Source of the DNA: Methylococcaceae bacterium
GTDB lineage: Bacteria; Pseudomonadota; Gammaproteobacteria; Methylococcales; Methylomonadaceae
Direction: 5' to 3'
DNA: 5,420 bases
Assembly: GCA_003155565.1 (NCBI GenBank)
Contig: PMDM01000155.1
Span: 450-5,869, forward strand
Position numbers and translations under genes: made by a program. Positions within the stretch are counted from its first letter, which is position 1, and every line of letters begins with the position of its first letter. The notes beneath the pieces were generated by a model that did no database searches, had not been told where the DNA came from, and saw only the letters and a program-made list of their open reading frames with translations. Shown in pieces: positions 5,407 through 5,420 of this stretch.

Positions 5407-5420
5407 ATGAAAGCTCTCGC
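5407..5420 (+). CDS. Possible first codons of divergent hemA (glutamyl-tRNA reductase)
   Basis: In gammaproteobacteria with this gene order, the gene divergent from the TPR lipoprotein gene is hemA, whose product reduces glutamyl-tRNA to glutamate-1-semialdehyde, the first step of tetrapyrrole synthesis. The last 14 bases read ATG AAA GCT CTC GC, giving M-K-A-L and then probably Ala. This would suit a HemA opening of the form MxxLALGINH. No SD motif is visible upstream, and four codons cannot identify a protein. The call rests almost wholly on synteny and is a guess about what lies beyond the edge. Confidence 0.25.

Noticed and set aside
5339..5409. A hemA-like frame TTG...LQITALFLLGLN before a TGA at 5407, as a broken or frameshifted hemA start.
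   Set aside because: The likeness to the HemA opening is limited to a hydrophobic LGLN stretch. The His and TAP residues that should follow are absent, and no two-base repair restores the motif convincingly.

Overview
This window is a conserved housekeeping cluster from a gammaproteobacterium. Everything that can be placed with confidence is on the minus strand, so transcription runs from high to low coordinates. In that direction the order is: a TPR lipoprotein (LbcA-like), lolB, ispE, tRNA-Gln(UUG), prs, rplY and the first 45 codons of pth, which runs off the left edge. From established knowledge, Pseudomonas aeruginosa has the same order (PA4667 to PA4672, with a tRNA-Gln between ipk/ispE and prs) and hemA divergent upstream (PA4666). 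The moderately low G+C and the protein sequences would suit a methanotroph-like (Methylococcales) gammaproteobacterium, but that placement is only an impression.

Layout. Bases 5123-5420 are an AT-rich upstream region that probably carries the promoter of the leftward operon and, at its right edge, possibly the first codons of a rightward hemA. Bases 3371-5122 encode the TPR lipoprotein and 2773-3369 encode LolB, one base apart and both with GTG starts. ispE (1905-2792) overlaps lolB by 20 bases. The ispE stop codon touches the first base of the mature tRNA-Gln (1830-1904) with no spacer. prs (836-1789) follows after 40 bases. rplY (148-750) follows after 85 bases, the largest gap in the series. 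pth starts at 137, 10 bases after the rplY stop. No intrinsic terminator is visible in any intergenic gap, so one long transcript is likely.

Function. Two genes concern the outer membrane: LolB inserts lipoproteins there, and the TPR protein is itself a predicted lipoprotein client of that pathway. IspE is a step of the MEP isoprenoid route. Prs makes PRPP for nucleotides, His, Trp and NAD. tRNA-Gln, L25 and Pth serve translation. The grouping looks historical and perhaps growth-rate related rather than one pathway.

I found no mobile element, CRISPR array, defence system or novel multi-gene system. The points most worth a second look are small-scale. A near-ideal terminator-like palindrome is built into the catalytic-site codons of pth. 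The ispE stop codon abuts tRNA-Gln directly. Two mutually exclusive hairpins overlap the prs stop codon.
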